Shown here in pieces: positions 26,536-36,765 of a DNA stretch of 64,000 bases. Under the pieces are notes generated by a model. The model made no database searches. It was not told the DNA's origin and saw only the letters and a list, made by a program, of their open reading frames with translations. The stretch is from Candidatus Aquidulcis sp. (GTDB lineage: Bacteria; Chloroflexota; Anaerolineae; UBA4142), in NCBI GenBank assembly GCA_020723345.1, contig DYJA01000004.1, positions 62,001-126,000 on the forward strand, given 5' to 3'. The translations under genes were made by a program, and so were the position numbers. Numbering within the stretch: position 1 is the stretch's first letter; the number at the start of each line of letters is the position of its first letter.

Positions 26536-27709
26536 TCCGTTTTGGACGGGGCATCATGCTACCTATCTTCACTTTTTCTCCACGGCTTTACTGCAGCTCG
26601 GACATCGCGTCGTCGTCCTTTGCCCTGAGCCAAATATGCTTGGCGATACTTTGGCAGGCGAGTTGGTGAAATCGAACAACTGGCACACGATATCCTTGCG
26701 CTTGCCCGAGCCATCCGTGAATTCCCGGCTCTCTTTGCGCGCTACCGCACGCCAGCGAATCGAACAGATCGCGCAAGTTCTCGCCGAGACAGAAGATAGG
26801 TTGCCATCACCGATTGATCTCGTGTTTTTCTGCTGGCTGGATGAATTTAGTTGGCATTTCCTACATGGTCTCGATTTTGATCACCTGTTAGGAAGGCGAT
26901 TTTCGGGGCTATATTTTCATCCAACGCATCTCCGCGTACCTCTCCGATTGGCGTGGTTGCGGCGCGGACCATTCAACCCAGATGCTGTGTTTCGCTCGAG
27001 CTATTGCACCTCGGTCGCTGTACTGGATGAAGGGATTACGAAAGCCCTGAGCCGACGATTGGGCAAGCCGGTAATAGATTTTCCGGACATCACCGACGAG
27101 CGACAGAGTGAGACGCCAACCGCGTTGGAAATTGCGATCCGAACCAAAGCGCGGGGGCGCAAGGTCATTGGTGTTTTGGGTTCACTCGATAAACGTAAGG
27201 GCTTGCTGGCGATCATCCAGCACGCGGCGATGCTGCAAGATCAGCCCATTCTGTTTTGTGTTGCCGGAACAGTTGTTGAAAAATCTTTTTCTGCCGAAGA
27301 GAACCGAGTGATCCGCAACTGGATGGATGGCCCCCCGGAGAATGTCTTCGCCCGGTGTGGCTTCATTGAGGATGGCATAGCATTTAATGGGTTCGTCCGC
27401 GCATGTGATTTGCTTTATGCGGTCTACCAGGATTTTCGACACAGCAGTAACATACTCACCAAAGCAGCATGCTTGCGCGTGCCTATCGTAGTTGCGGATG
27501 GTTATTTAATGGCTGAACGCGTCAAATGTTTTCATCTCGGGTTTGTTGTGCGAGAAGAGGTACCGCAGGATTTTCAAAGTTTGGTTTTGTCAGGCAGAGC
27601 ATTTACCTATCGAGGGACGCAGGAATTCCAGCAAGGCTGCCGGGATTATCAGGAGCAACATGGATTCGCAAAATTGGTTGCCGGTTTTGAACAGATACTC
27701 GCTGTCTAG
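26513..27709 (+). CDS. Glycosyltransferase-like protein (GT-B fold)
   Basis: 398 residues from the ATG at 26513 ([20 protein letters not shown]); the open frame extends further 5' inside the epimerase gene. The GT-B pattern is seen in [54 protein letters not shown] and [20 protein letters not shown]. It probably adds one sugar of the repeat unit. Donor and linkage cannot be read. Confidence 0.7.
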   Translation: MKTIALVDPFWTGHHATYLHFFSTALLQLGHRVVVLCPEPNMLGDTLAGELVKSNNWHTISLRLPEPSVNSRLSLRATARQRIEQIAQVLAETEDRLPSPIDLVFFCWLDEFSWHFLHGLDFDHLLGRRFSGLYFHPTHLRVPLRLAWLRRGPFNPDAVFRSSYCTSVAVLDEGITKALSRRLGKPVIDFPDITDERQSETPTALEIAIRTKARGRKVIGVLGSLDKRKGLLAIIQHAAMLQDQPILFCVAGTVVEKSFSAEENRVIRNWMDGPPENVFARCGFIEDGIAFNGFVRACDLLYAVYQDFRHSSNILTKAACLRVPIVVADGYLMAERVKCFHLGFVVREEVPQDFQSLVLSGRAFTYRGTQEFQQGCRDYQEQHGFAKLVAGFEQILAV

Positions 27710-27745
27710 ATAGCATGTTCACTCGGATCGTGTGAGGATCGCTTG

Positions 27746-28705
27746 ATGTCTGATTCCGTTGCGCCACAATTATCGGTAGTTACCCCTTGCTTCAATGAAG
27801 CGCAGGTCATCCGCACATTTTATCAAACCCTTGCCTGCGTTCTGCATGGCATTGCATACACGCACGAAATCGTCTTCGTTGACGATGGTAGCACCGATGA
27901 TACACTCGCCATTCTGAATCAAATCGCCGCGGAAGATGAGCACGTGATCGTCCTCTCGCTGACGCGTAACTTTGGACACCAGATTGCTCTCACAGCAGGA
28001 ATGGATCATGCGCGTGGTCAGTCCGTACTCGTGATGGACAGTGATCTTCAACACCCCCCGGAACTGATTCCGCAAATGATTCGCGCGCTAGAATCCGGAG
28101 TTGACATTGTGTATGCCGTGAGGCAGGACACGGCGCAAGTGGGATTGCTCAAACGCCTCACTTCGCAATGGTTCTATGCCATTGTCAATCATTGGGGCGG
28201 CACATCCTTCATACCAGGTGCTGCGGATTTTCGCCTAATGTCGCCGAGAGCCGTGGCTGCAATCCGCCAAATGCGCGAGCAACATCGCTTTTTGCGCGGG
28301 CTAGTCGCGTGGACCGGATTCCCCTATCGCGTGATTCCATTTTCTGCCCAGCCGCGTCGCGCTGGCAAGTCCAAGTACAGTTGGGCGAAGATGTTTCGGC
28401 TTGCGTTGGATGCCGTCTTTTCGTTCTCTATATTGCCGCTGCGGATTGTCACGCTGCTGGGGTTGGTGATGGTTTGCCTGGGATTGGCTTATCTGGTTTA
28501 TATCCTGATCGGATTCTTTCTGTGGCACGATCAGGTCCAACCCGGGTGGCCTTCGCTGCTCGCAACACTCTTGATTCTGAGTGGGGTTCAGTTGTTATCG
28601 CTGGGAGTGATCGCGACGTATGTCGGGATGATTTTTGAACAAGTCAAACAACGCCCACTCTACTTTCTGAAGCAACCTCTCCCTGATGAAAAAGGAAAAG
28701 CATGA
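27746..28705 (+). CDS. Polyprenyl-phosphate glycosyltransferase (DPM1/GtrB-like)
   Basis: 319 residues. The GT2 catalytic domain has SVVTPCFNEAQVIRTFYQTL, EIVFVDDGSTDDTLAIL and the metal-binding VMDSDLQHPPELIPQMIRAL. Two C-terminal membrane helices (LRIVTLLGLVMVCLGLAYLV, LATLLILSGVQLLSLGVIAT) are typical of GtrB/ArnC-type enzymes that load a sugar onto undecaprenyl phosphate. The lipid-linked sugars could feed the GT-C membrane proteins at 32153, 33914 and 46342. GAGG lies upstream of the ATG at 27746. Confidence 0.88.
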   Translation: MSDSVAPQLSVVTPCFNEAQVIRTFYQTLACVLHGIAYTHEIVFVDDGSTDDTLAILNQIAAEDEHVIVLSLTRNFGHQIALTAGMDHARGQSVLVMDSDLQHPPELIPQMIRALESGVDIVYAVRQDTAQVGLLKRLTSQWFYAIVNHWGGTSFIPGAADFRLMSPRAVAAIRQMREQHRFLRGLVAWTGFPYRVIPFSAQPRRAGKSKYSWAKMFRLALDAVFSFSILPLRIVTLLGLVMVCLGLAYLVYILIGFFLWHDQVQPGWPSLLATLLILSGVQLLSLGVIATYVGMIFEQVKQRPLYFLKQPLPDEKGKA

Positions 28706-29394
28706 TGGAGCCGCGTGATGTTAAAGCCTTGGCGCACGATCGGCTTGCCGTCCAGTTCGATGACCTGATGAATGACTATGATCTGAAGCGGCGGCTCGAA
28801 ACACTCCTGGATAATTTTATGCGCGACGCCACTTGGTCGGGGAAAATTGTTCTGGACGCGGGCTGTGGCACCGGCAGGGGAACGCAAGCCATATTAAAGC
28901 GAGACGCAACCATCATTGCGATGGACATTGGACTCAACCTGGTTCGACGTACAGTAGACCGCTGTAACTGTTCTGCTGTTGTAGGAGATGTTCTAGCGTG
29001 TCCATTTCCAGATAATTATTTTGATGTTGTTTTTTCATCCGAGGTGATTGAACACACGCCTGATCCCCTTGCGGCGATTGCTCAGTTTCACCGGATGCTG
29101 AAACCCGGCGGGCATTTGATTCTTTCGACGCCCAATCGCGCGTGGCACTGGCTTGTCTCGCTTGCGAGCACATTGAAACTAAGGCCGTATGAGGGTTTCG
29201 AAAACTTTGTGAGCCCTCACGAATTGAGGCAGACGGCTGAACGGTTAGGCATGACAGTTGTAACGCACACCGGCGTGCATGTTGCGCCATTCCAGGTTCG
29301 TGTCCTTCAGCCTATCCTACGTAGGATGGATCGCTGGGGCGAACGACTCTTACCGGTAATGATTAATCAGTGTATTCACGCAATCAAGGATTAA
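28702..29394 (+). CDS. SAM-dependent methyltransferase (UbiG-like)
   Basis: 230 residues. KIVLDAGCGTGRGTQAILKR, IIAMDIGLNLVRRTV, FDVVFSSEVIEHTPDPLAAI and MLKPGGHLILSTPNRAWHWL form a standard class I set. It overlaps the preceding stop (ATGA) and has an AAAGGA ribosome site. Confidence 0.8.
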   Translation: MMEPRDVKALAHDRLAVQFDDLMNDYDLKRRLETLLDNFMRDATWSGKIVLDAGCGTGRGTQAILKRDATIIAMDIGLNLVRRTVDRCNCSAVVGDVLACPFPDNYFDVVFSSEVIEHTPDPLAAIAQFHRMLKPGGHLILSTPNRAWHWLVSLASTLKLRPYEGFENFVSPHELRQTAERLGMTVVTHTGVHVAPFQVRVLQPILRRMDRWGERLLPVMINQCIHAIKD

Positions 29395-29451
29395 TCACTC
29401 CACCCCCACGTCATACTTGGAAGCAAGTTTTAGAAAGATTGCAGTGAACCA

Positions 29452-31176
29452 ATGACAAACGTCAAAACATTTCCACGGGTAACTTTTGGGATTATCGTTC
29501 TGAACGGCGAGCCATTCCTCTTGTACAATTTGCGCGCCCTCTATCCGTTCGCGCATCAAATCATCGTCGTCGAGGGCGCTTGTGTAGCGGCGTCGTCGCT
29601 GGCGACCCCTGATGGGCACTCGAACGATGGTACGCTGGAGACTCTTCGGAAATTCAGATCTCAGGAGGACACAGAAAATAAATTGCTCATTGTGACAGCA
29701 GAAGATGAAGGCAAGCCAGATGGTTTCTGGTCTGAAAAAGACGAGATGTCCCAAGCCTATGCTCGGCGCGCCACGGGGGATTGGTTGTGGCAAGTTGATT
29801 CAGATGAGTTCTATTTGGAAAAAGATATAGAAACCATTTTCAAAATGCTTCAAGCCGATCCGACGATTTCAGGCATCAGTTTCCCATACCTGCAATTCTG
29901 GGGTGGGTTTGACTACCTAGAAGATGGACAATGGTTTCGCTACGATCTTCCCAATTTTGATCGTCTATTTCGTTGGCGGCAGGGCTACCAATACATAGAC
30001 CATCGCCCGCCGACTGTGGTAGATGTACAAGGGCGCGATATGCGCACCATCAAGTGGGTCTCACATCGCGAGATGAAGCGGTTGAGAATCTATCTGTATC
30101 ATTACTCCTATGTTCTACCACACCAGGCATACCAAAAAACTGGATACTATACAAGTGTTACTTGGACGGACGACTTTCGGAATAATGAACGTTGGTTGCG
30201 CGATAGATACTTGAGACTGGGCGATCCGTACCATGTTGGTGAGGGGATGAATTATTTCACTTGGCTTGTTCGTTACTGTGGGACACATCCATCTCAGATT
30301 ACCAAGTTGCGGCAAGATATTGCAGCCAACCGAGTCTCTGTAGAACTCCGCCCAACGGACGATATTGAGAAATTACTCGCATCCCGTTCATATCAAGCCG
30401 GGCGATGGATCCTGGGCGTTTTCGTGATGGCTAAATGGATGTTGATAAATCAACCACTGCGTCTGGTCAAACGCCAAGTGCGAGGCATCGTTCGCAAAAT
30501 AGGGGCTGGCAAAATCCGTAACAAATTCAATATCCTCAGAAAAATCGGACTCCGCTATTGGCACATAATTGGCTATGCTGATATACCTGGTTGGCTTTCT
30601 CCTGCTGAAGCCAAAACACTGTATGATTTAGCCAAGAGTCTCCACAATGATCATCCCGTCATTGTGGAAATTGGTTCTTTCTTGGGACAAAGTAGTGTGT
30701 TGCTCGGAAACGGCTTGCATGGCAAATTAGAGCCAACGTTGTACTGTATCGATCCATTTAACGCCGATGGCGACGACTATTCCAAGTCATCCTATGCCGG
30801 CTTTGAGAAAACCCAAGCGTTCTCTTTGCGCGATCAATTCAATGCCAATTTGAAAAAGAATGGTGTCTCTGAAGTAATTCAGGTATTGACCGGATACAGT
30901 ACCGATTTTGCTCCTAGCTTCAAGGAGGAGATTGATTTGCTCTTTATTGATGGTAATCACGAATACAAAGCAGTCCTTCGCGACTTTCAGGATTGGTCGC
31001 CGATGCTCAAACCCGGCGGGCTAATCGCGTTTCACGACGTGGTTTATGAACCCAAGTCGAAAGACGATTTCCCCGGACCAGGACTGGTTGTCAAGCAGAA
31101 CATTCTCGACAATTCCAATTGGAGAGAAGTCCAGTTGGTAGACAGTCTGTTGATTGCTCGAAAGAAACGCGCGTAG
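29452..31176 (+). CDS. Glycosyltransferase-methyltransferase fusion
   Basis: 574 residues. Residues 1-~300 form a GT2-like domain (VTFGIIVLNGEPFLLYNLRA, IIVVEGACVAASSLATPDGH, DWLWQVDSDEFYLEKDIETI with the metal-binding DxD). A basic linker follows (~300-385). Residues ~390-574 form a class I methyltransferase of the Methyltransf_24 type (VIVEIGSFLGQSSVLLGNGL, LYCIDPFNADGDDYSK, EIDLLFIDGNHEYKAVLRDF, PGGLIAFHDVVYEPKS). One protein may thus add and then methylate a sugar. Base use is less GC-rich than at the locus ends. Confidence 0.8.
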   Translation: MTNVKTFPRVTFGIIVLNGEPFLLYNLRALYPFAHQIIVVEGACVAASSLATPDGHSNDGTLETLRKFRSQEDTENKLLIVTAEDEGKPDGFWSEKDEMSQAYARRATGDWLWQVDSDEFYLEKDIETIFKMLQADPTISGISFPYLQFWGGFDYLEDGQWFRYDLPNFDRLFRWRQGYQYIDHRPPTVVDVQGRDMRTIKWVSHREMKRLRIYLYHYSYVLPHQAYQKTGYYTSVTWTDDFRNNERWLRDRYLRLGDPYHVGEGMNYFTWLVRYCGTHPSQITKLRQDIAANRVSVELRPTDDIEKLLASRSYQAGRWILGVFVMAKWMLINQPLRLVKRQVRGIVRKIGAGKIRNKFNILRKIGLRYWHIIGYADIPGWLSPAEAKTLYDLAKSLHNDHPVIVEIGSFLGQSSVLLGNGLHGKLEPTLYCIDPFNADGDDYSKSSYAGFEKTQAFSLRDQFNANLKKNGVSEVIQVLTGYSTDFAPSFKEEIDLLFIDGNHEYKAVLRDFQDWSPMLKPGGLIAFHDVVYEPKSKDDFPGPGLVVKQNILDNSNWREVQLVDSLLIARKKRA

Positions 31177-31193
31177 ATGCGCAATAGTGGAGT

Positions 31194-32156
31194 ATGGTGT
31201 CGGATCGCTTTCACATCGTCGTCTCAAATCACAAGCGATTGGCTTGCTTTGTTGATAATTTCCAGCACATCCAGAAGTTTGATGGGGAGTGTGATCGAGT
31301 CTATATTTTTGATTGTTCTCCCAATTCAACCTGGAATGCACAAATAGAAATTGCCAATCGCTTGACGGCATTCGGTTGTGTCTGGGGGACGAACTTGTTT
31401 TTCGTTCGCCGCCGTAACTGGGGCGTCAATCACGGCGCGCAACTCGACTATTTTCGCTGCTTGCAGGATGGTCGCATTCCCCGTCCCCGCTACGTCGCGT
31501 TTATGCAGGAGCACTACCTCGACCGCCAGCGATTTGTCAAAGAAGACACACTACCTGAAGACGCGATTTTTGATCTGGATGCGATTGCCGCGCGCTTTGA
31601 CTCGGATCGTTTGGTGGGATGCGTGTTCTTTGCTCGGTATGGCGCGCGCGTGATTACTTCCAATCCCATTTCGGATTCCAGTGGATTCTTTGGCGATGGC
31701 ACGGTGCTCTTGCCGGGCGCTCGGCGACGGGGTTTTTGCATTGATGGCGGCAACTTTATCACTCGTCCAGAATTGTATTTGAAATGGTTTGCACATCATC
31801 AGCATTTCCTCACGAAAGGAGATGGTTCCTACGGTTTCTCGCATGTCTGGGAAGCGCGGTTAGGGCAAATTTTGTATGATCAGGCTGTCAAATGGGTAGA
31901 CGCGGGACGAAACGTCGAGTTTGTCGATCTGGACGAGTTGGATGCGCTGGAACAAAAACGCGGTACGCCGGTCTCCAAGTTGTGGTACGACAATCGGACG
32001 TATTATTTTTTCTATGGGCGGGATCAACAGTGCTACTGCCCTCTACCACTGTTTTCTATGCTCAGGTACCTTCGTCATTACATTCGCAATCTGATAGCTC
32101 ATGCACGAGACAAGCGCCTTGTGTTCATAACACCTGCGTCCACCCTTCATAGATGA
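31194..32156 (+). CDS. Uncharacterised glycan-locus protein, possibly glycosyltransferase
   Basis: 320 residues, no signal peptide or membrane segment. FHIVVSNHKRLACFVDNFQH, RVYIFDCSPNSTW and the NWGVNHGAQLDYFRCLQD segment suggest a GT-A like Rossmann start; RYVAFMQEHYLDRQRF could serve as the acidic site. No clear family match comes to mind. It starts 17 bases after the fusion gene, and its stop overlaps the next ATG. Position implies a role in glycan assembly. Confidence 0.5.
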   Translation: MVSDRFHIVVSNHKRLACFVDNFQHIQKFDGECDRVYIFDCSPNSTWNAQIEIANRLTAFGCVWGTNLFFVRRRNWGVNHGAQLDYFRCLQDGRIPRPRYVAFMQEHYLDRQRFVKEDTLPEDAIFDLDAIAARFDSDRLVGCVFFARYGARVITSNPISDSSGFFGDGTVLLPGARRRGFCIDGGNFITRPELYLKWFAHHQHFLTKGDGSYGFSHVWEARLGQILYDQAVKWVDAGRNVEFVDLDELDALEQKRGTPVSKLWYDNRTYYFFYGRDQQCYCPLPLFSMLRYLRHYIRNLIAHARDKRLVFITPASTLHR

Positions 32157-33856
32157 TGCCACATCGGCGTCTTATCGAACCATTGGTGACAAGTGAGCTT
32201 ATTCAAACAAAGATGAAGAAACTGACAGAGCCGTTATCGCAAACGTTGCGCGAACACCGCGATCGCTGGACCATCGTCGCTGTGATTATTCTCAGTGTTG
32301 TGGTTTTCTCCCCTGTGTTAGGCGCAGGGTTTGTCTTGATAGACGATCATGGCATCCTTCGGATAACCTCGTCGGATCAAATGCATCCTCAATCTCAACC
32401 AATTCCAACATCGGCATGGGGAGCAATTACGACGGAGGATATCCCTCAAGGTCGCGTTCGGCTTTCGTATCACTTTTGCTATTATGGATTGATCACCTTG
32501 CTGGGCACAAATGCGTTCGCATGGCATCTGGTCATTCTGGCTATTGGCGTAACATCGGTTTGTTCCCTCTACGCGGCGCTGCGAAAAGTTCAAATCCCAA
32601 TAGTTCCGTCATTTCTGTTCGTGCTACTTGTTCTGTTCGCAGCGAACTCTTCGCTAACTTGGATAAAACTTGGTCCCGCGGAGACCTGGGGAACTCTGTT
32701 TACCTGCTTTGCACTGTTTGCGGGTGCTCAGGCATCTACTAGCGCGAATCCAAGGTATTGGGATATTATCCTTTTTCTGTCAGCGTTGTTGGCGGGACTC
32801 GCCAAGGAAAGTTTTGTTCTGGTCATTCCGGCATTATTGTACGCTCGCGTTGTATTGTGGGGAATCACTTGGAGACAGACAGCCGTAACAACACTCCGGG
32901 CAAACAAGTTCATAATTATTGCCCTTATGCTTAACTTCTTGATAAATCTGATGTTTGTCTTGTTTGTCGCCAGATCAGCCGGTGACCAGAGTTACGGGGG
33001 AATCTCACTTGCATCCAATGAAAAGTACTTGCAGCATTTAGCCACAGTCGCATTCGCAGTTTTGTGGCAGGGTGGCTTTTTCCTCCCTGTTGCCTTGATG
33101 GTCATATCGTTACGCCCGCGCCAGCGCATGTCCAACTCGGTTGTGTATGTGTTTCTGGGAAGTGTTTTCTGTGGAATGTGGATTTTGCCTCAGTTACTTC
33201 TCTATGCGACACGCGATGGCATGGCTGGCTTTTATTGGTTGCCGGCGATCATTGGGATCGCTGCTGCCAATGCGCTTGCGCTTGCCTGGCTTGCCCGCGC
33301 AAATGTGCGATTCTATATGATCGGTGTGGCGTGGATCGCCTTGTGCATCGTGCTCTTCAGCGGGGTCACATATATCCGGGCGTCGCGGTTTCGTGCGGAT
33401 GCGGCTGCCCTAAATCGTATGCTTGATTATCTTACGCAAAGTGTTGGTTATGGCAAAACGATCGCGATTGCAGCTGAACCTGCGAGGAACTATGAGGCCA
33501 CCCTTTCACTTATTGCTCATCTTGGTTCGCGAGGACGGATCGATATACCGGTTGCGTTGTTGCCTGTGCATGATAGCTCATATTCGAGCCAATTTTCTGG
33601 ACTCGGTTCCGCTTTGGAGAATTACTTTGTCGGGCATAATGCCCTTACGGATACGCAAGCGGATCAAGTTGATGCAATTGTCCTTCTCGTTTCCGAAGAA
33701 AGCCTGCCGCCGGAATGGTACGCGAAGTACAAATCATCGGCGCGCCCGATCGAGTTTTCCGAGACAGCATTCTACCCAACGATAGACCAGGGTACGTTGC
33801 GCTTGCTAACACCCGTGTCGTACAAAATTCTATGGCTGGCTCCGCGTGCGGAGTGA
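32153..33856 (+). CDS. Multi-pass membrane protein, GT-C glycosyltransferase-like
   Basis: 567 residues with about ten membrane helices. The first helix is WTIVAVIILSVVVFSPVLGA, followed by GFVLIDDHGI, which resembles the acidic loop after TM1 of GT39/GT83-type transferases. YHFCYYGLITLLGTNAFAWH is the usual next block. The C-terminal ~130 residues are soluble. Known GT-C enzymes move a sugar from a polyprenyl phosphate to an acceptor on the outer face. An alternative start at 32213 (MKKLTEPLSQ) would shorten it by 20 residues. Confidence 0.65.
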   Translation: MMPHRRLIEPLVTSELIQTKMKKLTEPLSQTLREHRDRWTIVAVIILSVVVFSPVLGAGFVLIDDHGILRITSSDQMHPQSQPIPTSAWGAITTEDIPQGRVRLSYHFCYYGLITLLGTNAFAWHLVILAIGVTSVCSLYAALRKVQIPIVPSFLFVLLVLFAANSSLTWIKLGPAETWGTLFTCFALFAGAQASTSANPRYWDIILFLSALLAGLAKESFVLVIPALLYARVVLWGITWRQTAVTTLRANKFIIIALMLNFLINLMFVLFVARSAGDQSYGGISLASNEKYLQHLATVAFAVLWQGGFFLPVALMVISLRPRQRMSNSVVYVFLGSVFCGMWILPQLLLYATRDGMAGFYWLPAIIGIAAANALALAWLARANVRFYMIGVAWIALCIVLFSGVTYIRASRFRADAAALNRMLDYLTQSVGYGKTIAIAAEPARNYEATLSLIAHLGSRGRIDIPVALLPVHDSSYSSQFSGLGSALENYFVGHNALTDTQADQVDAIVLLVSEESLPPEWYAKYKSSARPIEFSETAFYPTIDQGTLRLLTPVSYKILWLAPRAE

Positions 33857-33913
33857 ACAGGTTTTTGGAATGAGTTGGAGTAGAGCACGTCAATATCGTA
33901 CGGAGGTCGCTTG

Positions 33914-35740
33914 ATGTTTATCGCCGGGATCATGTCGCTTGTCCAGATGATTTGCTTACCCGGATATATCTTATCGAGATTGTTCCAGGTGAAGGGTTTT
34001 TGGAAAACACTTCTATTCTCTTTTGGATTAAGCACGATTGCCAATTACTTGATCGTCTTGAGTTTGACTAGCGTGGGGGTATACACCCAATTTGCGCTGT
34101 ATGCAATATTCGCAATCGAAGTCGTCATTTTTCTGTTCCTAGCGTACCCGATTTTGAATCAACCCATTGCAAATGCAATTCAAATTGGTGGATGGAGCGA
34201 TTTCTGGAGAAAGTATCTTGAGGAAATCCGTCAATCCTCACAGGGCGTCGTCAGTCGGCGATTGTTTTCCATTCTTTCAGTGTGTGCTGTAGGGATAGCC
34301 GTCTTTTGTATCTTGGTATATTTGATCGCTTTTCTTGTCCAATTTGGAGAGACCTTTTCGTGGTGGGACGCTGTCGTCTCATGGGATCGCTGGGCAGTGG
34401 ACTGGTTCAATAATCGTCTGCCGGATAGAACTTGGCATTATCCGCAACTCATTCCCGCGAACTGGTCGCTGACGTACAAGTTCATAGGGGAAGATACCGT
34501 CAAGTTTTTCGCCAAAGGAGTGATGTGGCTCTTCGACCTGGGTGTGATCTTGACTGGCTTTGCTTTCGGCGTCGTAAGAAAAAAAATTGGTCCCTTTATA
34601 GGCATCTTCTTCACTTCGATCTTACTGCTACGCTTCGGCTCACGCGGGAGCGGCTATGTGGACAGCGCCCTGGCTTTCTTTGCATTCTTATCTTTCGCCT
34701 GTTTGTATTTCGCGTGGGAGGCGGGCGATTCCAAGACAGAAAGAATATCCATTCTGCTCGGCGCAGTCTTCGCCAGCGGCGCGGCGGTGACAAAACAGGG
34801 AGGACTGTTAATCGCGTTCCTTTATCCGATACTTTACCATCTGCTCCCCCGGCGCGCGGCAACAAGCAATACTTGGGAATTTAAACGAATCTTATTTGCG
34901 GTTGTCCTGATTTACCTTCTCCTGATCGCGCCCTGGTATATTTACAAAGAAGTGAACATCCAACTTGGAAGCGATTACTCGGAGGTGAGCACTACGACGG
35001 GCAGCGACCACTTTGGAAGAGATTATCCTCAAAGGTTAATGTACGGCATTGGATCGATAGTCACCGGCTTGAGTTTCACGATCGGATTGCCGGGAGGGTT
35101 GTTTCTAGCCGTTCTGGCTGTTTTGTTGTTCGCCAGTTTGAAAGAACCAGATTGCCGATGGATCGTTTCGCTCATCATTCTGCCATTCTTTTTGGCGTGG
35201 GGCTTGGGGTTCAGTTATGACACCCACAACCTGCCAATGATCATCCCATTCGTTGGTTTATGCAGCGGCATGGGTCTGGAAAATATCCTGCGGGCTATTC
35301 CGTTTCTTGGAAGATTGAAAGCGGGGTATGTTCTAGCAATACTGCTAACGGGTGTCCTTGTTCTCTCTTTTCAATTTACAGACGCGTATCTCCTCACTCA
35401 CTCCATCGAAAAGCAGAAGAAGATCGGAGAGGCGGGTCTGAATAACATGCTGTATGACTATTTACATACGCGCGGATTGCGCGGCAGAATCCTTACCGAT
35501 TATTCTCTCCTTGGGTTCTTGCCTGAGCTCAAGGATTATAGTGCGGGAGGGTTCTCTAAGGATAAATCGTTTATCCAATTATCGAGCAAGCCGGAAATCG
35601 GTTACGTTTTGATCAACAGAGGATGGGCAAGTTCCGAGGTCTTGAATTATTTCGACGCCAAACTAGATCAAGGAGACTTGAAGCTAGTGTTTAGGTATAT
35701 GGATTGGATGCTCATCGATGTCGCGGAGACCTCGGAATGA
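33914..35740 (+). CDS. Multi-pass membrane protein, GT-C-like
   Basis: 608 residues, about 12-13 membrane helices. After two N-terminal helices comes the external segment FSWWDAVVSWDRWAVDWFNN, an acidic loop as seen in GT-C enzymes. A later HGLL-like region (GAAVTKQGGLLIAFLYPILY) and a soluble C-terminal domain (~490-608) follow. No family is certain. It is translationally coupled to the following GT2 gene by an ATGA overlap. Confidence 0.6.
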   Translation: MFIAGIMSLVQMICLPGYILSRLFQVKGFWKTLLFSFGLSTIANYLIVLSLTSVGVYTQFALYAIFAIEVVIFLFLAYPILNQPIANAIQIGGWSDFWRKYLEEIRQSSQGVVSRRLFSILSVCAVGIAVFCILVYLIAFLVQFGETFSWWDAVVSWDRWAVDWFNNRLPDRTWHYPQLIPANWSLTYKFIGEDTVKFFAKGVMWLFDLGVILTGFAFGVVRKKIGPFIGIFFTSILLLRFGSRGSGYVDSALAFFAFLSFACLYFAWEAGDSKTERISILLGAVFASGAAVTKQGGLLIAFLYPILYHLLPRRAATSNTWEFKRILFAVVLIYLLLIAPWYIYKEVNIQLGSDYSEVSTTTGSDHFGRDYPQRLMYGIGSIVTGLSFTIGLPGGLFLAVLAVLLFASLKEPDCRWIVSLIILPFFLAWGLGFSYDTHNLPMIIPFVGLCSGMGLENILRAIPFLGRLKAGYVLAILLTGVLVLSFQFTDAYLLTHSIEKQKKIGEAGLNNMLYDYLHTRGLRGRILTDYSLLGFLPELKDYSAGGFSKDKSFIQLSSKPEIGYVLINRGWASSEVLNYFDAKLDQGDLKLVFRYMDWMLIDVAETSE

Positions 35741-36765
35741 AAGTCGCCATCCTGATTCCGGCTTATGATCCCGACCAACAGTTGCTATCTCTCGTGCGGG
35801 CTTTAATCGCGTCCGTGCCAAAGATCATAATCGTCGACGATGGGAGTAGTCCAGAACGAGCGCCCATCTTCGATGAATTGCGCGCGTTGGATCGCGTCGT
35901 TGTGTTGAGTCACGCGATAAATATGGGCAAAGGCGCCGCCATCAAAACGGGAGTCAATTACTTTCTGTCATCCTGTCCGGACTACCACGGGCTTGTTGCA
36001 GTTGACGCCGACGGACAACATTCTGCTCCTGACGCGCTTGCCATCGCGGCTGAACTGGGAAGCCATCCTGACGCCTTGGTGCTCGGAGTCCGTCATTTCG
36101 ACCGAGCCGTTCCTTTGCGGAGTCATCTCGGCAATGTTATTACCAGAAAAGTCACGAAAATCTTCTTTGGGCTTGACATCTCAGACACCCAAACTGGTCT
36201 GCGGGGAATCCCGCGCGTGCTCGTGCCAATGATTCTCACGATCCCTTATAATCGTTATGAGTTTGAAATGGAGATGCTGCTCCGGTGCCGCCGCGCGCGT
36301 GTGGCAATTGTCGAAAAACCGATTCGGACGATTTATCTTGACAAGAATGTTTCTTCGCATTTCAATCCCATCAAAGATTCTCTCCGGATCTATTTTGTAT
36401 TGTTCAGGTACGTCCTGGCATCGCTTTCGACGGCGCTGATCGACTATATGGCTTTCTTCGCGAGTTACGGTTGGACGCGCGAAGTATTGATCAGCACATA
36501 TACTGCTCGATTGATCGCTTTGCTCTACAATTATTCGATCCTGAACAAACTCGTTTTTCGTTCCACGCTCGGTGTTTGGCGAACCTTTCCGCTATACTTG
36601 ACGTTAGTTGCTATCTCAGGTTTCATTTCCGTGAGCATCATCGCATACCTTTCGCGGTTCACCGACAATCTGCTCCTCACTAAAATGGCGTCCGAGTTAT
36701 TGCTATACCTGGCAAATTTCTTCATTCAAAAGGAAATTGTATTTCGGGAAGAAACAGCAGGATGA
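35737..36765 (+). CDS. GT2-GtrA fusion protein
   Basis: 342 residues. Residues 1-~220 are a GT2 domain (VAILIPAYDPDQQLLSLVRA, IIIVDDGSSPERAPI, LVAVDADGQHSAPDALAIAA). Residues ~225-340 are a GtrA-like four-helix membrane domain (LFRYVLASLSTALIDYMAFF, ARLIALLYNYSILNKLVFRS, FFIQKEIVF). GtrA-type domains are thought to flip polyprenyl-phosphate sugars, so this single protein may load and flip the lipid donor. Overlaps by four bases on both sides. Confidence 0.85.
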   Translation: MKVAILIPAYDPDQQLLSLVRALIASVPKIIIVDDGSSPERAPIFDELRALDRVVVLSHAINMGKGAAIKTGVNYFLSSCPDYHGLVAVDADGQHSAPDALAIAAELGSHPDALVLGVRHFDRAVPLRSHLGNVITRKVTKIFFGLDISDTQTGLRGIPRVLVPMILTIPYNRYEFEMEMLLRCRRARVAIVEKPIRTIYLDKNVSSHFNPIKDSLRIYFVLFRYVLASLSTALIDYMAFFASYGWTREVLISTYTARLIALLYNYSILNKLVFRSTLGVWRTFPLYLTLVAISGFISVSIIAYLSRFTDNLLLTKMASELLLYLANFFIQKEIVFREETAG

